Shown one piece after another: positions 12,484 through 13,137 of a stretch of 13,137 bases of DNA (its first letter is position 1; every line of letters begins with the position of its first letter). The position numbers and the translations under genes were made by a program. The stretch is taken from positions 1-13,137 of the forward strand of contig CAZTYW010000058.1 of the NCBI GenBank assembly GCA_964617695.1, read 5' to 3'. The DNA is from CAZTYW01 sp964617695 (lineage in GTDB: Bacteria; Chloroflexota; Dehalococcoidia; UBA2247; RBG-13-53-26). The notes under the pieces are model-generated. The model ran no database searches. It was not told where the DNA came from and worked only from the letters and a program-made list of their open reading frames with translations.

Positions 12484-13137
12484 ATGGAAGTGGCAATCGA
12501 CCTTCTCCGCGGTGGACTGGATGCTCTGCTGGAGTACCTGTCGGCGCATGTCCTCACCTGCCTGGTGCCTGCCTTCTTCATCGCCGGCGCCATAGCGGTC
12601 TTCGTCTCTCAGGGTGCGGTGCTCAAGTACTTCGGGCCCCGGGCCAGGAAGTGGTTGTCCTACAGCGTGGCCTCCGTGTCAGGGGCTGTGCTGGCAGTCT
12701 GCTCCTGCACCGTGCTGCCGCTGTTTGGCGGCATCTACAAGAGGGGCGCCGGTCTGGGTCCGGCCATCGCTTTCCTCTTCTCCGGGCCTGCCATCAACGT
12801 CCTGGCCATAGTCTACACGGCCAGGGTGCTGGGATATGACCTGGGAGCTGCCAGGGCGGTGGGAGCCATAGTCTTTGCCATCGGCATCGGCTTGATCATG
12901 GCCTTCATCTACCGGAAGGAGCCGGCGCAGGTGGACGAACGGGCTTTCGCCATGCTGGCCGCCGATCCGCAGGGAAAAAGCCTGTGGCAGCAGGTCGTTT
13001 TCTTTGGGACGCTGGTGGGCATACTGGTGTCAGCCGCCTCGAAGGTCTGGATCGCCACGGGCGTTCTGCTGGCAGTCCTGGTGATCATGGTCAGGGCACC
13101 TGATGGGGTGAAGGCAGGGGATGAACCAGGATCTGAT
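12484..13137 (+). CDS. arsP: ArsP-type permease (PF03773), cut by the window edge
   Basis: The frame is open from ATG 12484 to the last base (218 codons, 3' end missing; the family is usually about 300-350 residues). The protein is a multi-pass permease of the ArsP/DUF318 type: helices at about 24-42, 61-80, 91-112, 124-144 and 170-202, with two family blocks, AVCSCTVLPLFGGIYKRGAG (71-90, C73 and C75) and AFLFSGPAINVLAI (96-109). A charged loop with a short linker (KEPAQVDER) follows helix four. ArsP exports trivalent organoarsenicals; other members of the family are less well defined, so the substrate is inferred from the neighbouring arsR with its Cys-Val-Cys site. No strong ribosome site is visible before the ATG. 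Expression probably depends on the operator at 12444-12465. Confidence 0.85.
   Translation, partial: MEVAIDLLRGGLDALLEYLSAHVLTCLVPAFFIAGAIAVFVSQGAVLKYFGPRARKWLSYSVASVSGAVLAVCSCTVLPLFGGIYKRGAGLGPAIAFLFSGPAINVLAIVYTARVLGYDLGAARAVGAIVFAIGIGLIMAFIYRKEPAQVDERAFAMLAADPQGKSLWQQVVFFGTLVGILVSAASKVWIATGVLLAVLVIMVRAPDGVKAGDEPGSD

Noticed and set aside
1..13137. tRNA genes, rRNA, CRISPR arrays and transposase genes
   Set aside because: No T-loop plus acceptor pairing, no regularly spaced repeats and no transposase motifs were found on either strand by eye; a tRNA scan could still overturn this for the spacers.

Overview
The window reads like GC-rich chromosome from an uncultured anaerobic bacterium, most likely a Chloroflexota lineage of the Dehalococcoidia type. 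This is inference from the gene mix (a MalT-type N-terminus, DUF1622 and DUF1614 membrane proteins, a COG3044 ATPase, an M29 aminopeptidase, an ArsR plus ArsP-type permease pair). No rRNA or marker gene is present to prove it. I found no tRNA, rRNA, CRISPR array or transposase.

Layout. Positions 142-777 (-) hold a short chimeric ORF: the nucleotide-binding start of a MalT/LuxR-type regulator runs in frame into the C-terminal membrane half of an ABC-2 permease. After an AT-rich spacer comes a two-gene + strand membrane module (1123-1512, 1564-2298) in which one two-helix unit occurs three times, closed by a hairpin at 2326-2362. A DUF1622 gene (2479-2871, +) converges on a COG3044 ABC-class ATPase (2917-4632, -). 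A DUF1614 membrane protein (4882-5538, +) has a promoter so close to its ATG that its mRNA should be leaderless. A YfcE/MJ0936-type phosphodiesterase (5561-6016, -) follows. The spacer to its right carries the decayed start of an enoyl-CoA hydratase gene (6260-6328).

The second half has an M29 aminopeptidase (6511-7620, +) tail to tail with a secreted matrixin-type metalloprotease (7630-9492, -). The protease has Glu in place of the third zinc-binding His and a Pho-box-like triple repeat in front of it. A small SAM methyltransferase (9714-10340, -) follows. Next is a 595-bp spacer of hairpin repeats, then an EVE-domain/nuclease-like gene (10936-11799, +), a candidate modified-DNA restriction or defence gene. 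It is lower in GC than its surroundings and is bracketed by an imperfect inverted repeat at 10769-10804 and 11807-11850.

The right end is an arsenic-type unit: an ArsR regulator with a Cys-Val-Cys sensor motif (12047-12403) and an ArsP-type permease cut by the window edge (12484-13137). Each gene is preceded by a copy of the same dyad operator (12011-12032 and 12444-12465), so one repressor probably controls both. The two most interesting loci are the EVE cassette with its flanking repeats and the matrixin with the changed zinc site and its own regulatory box.
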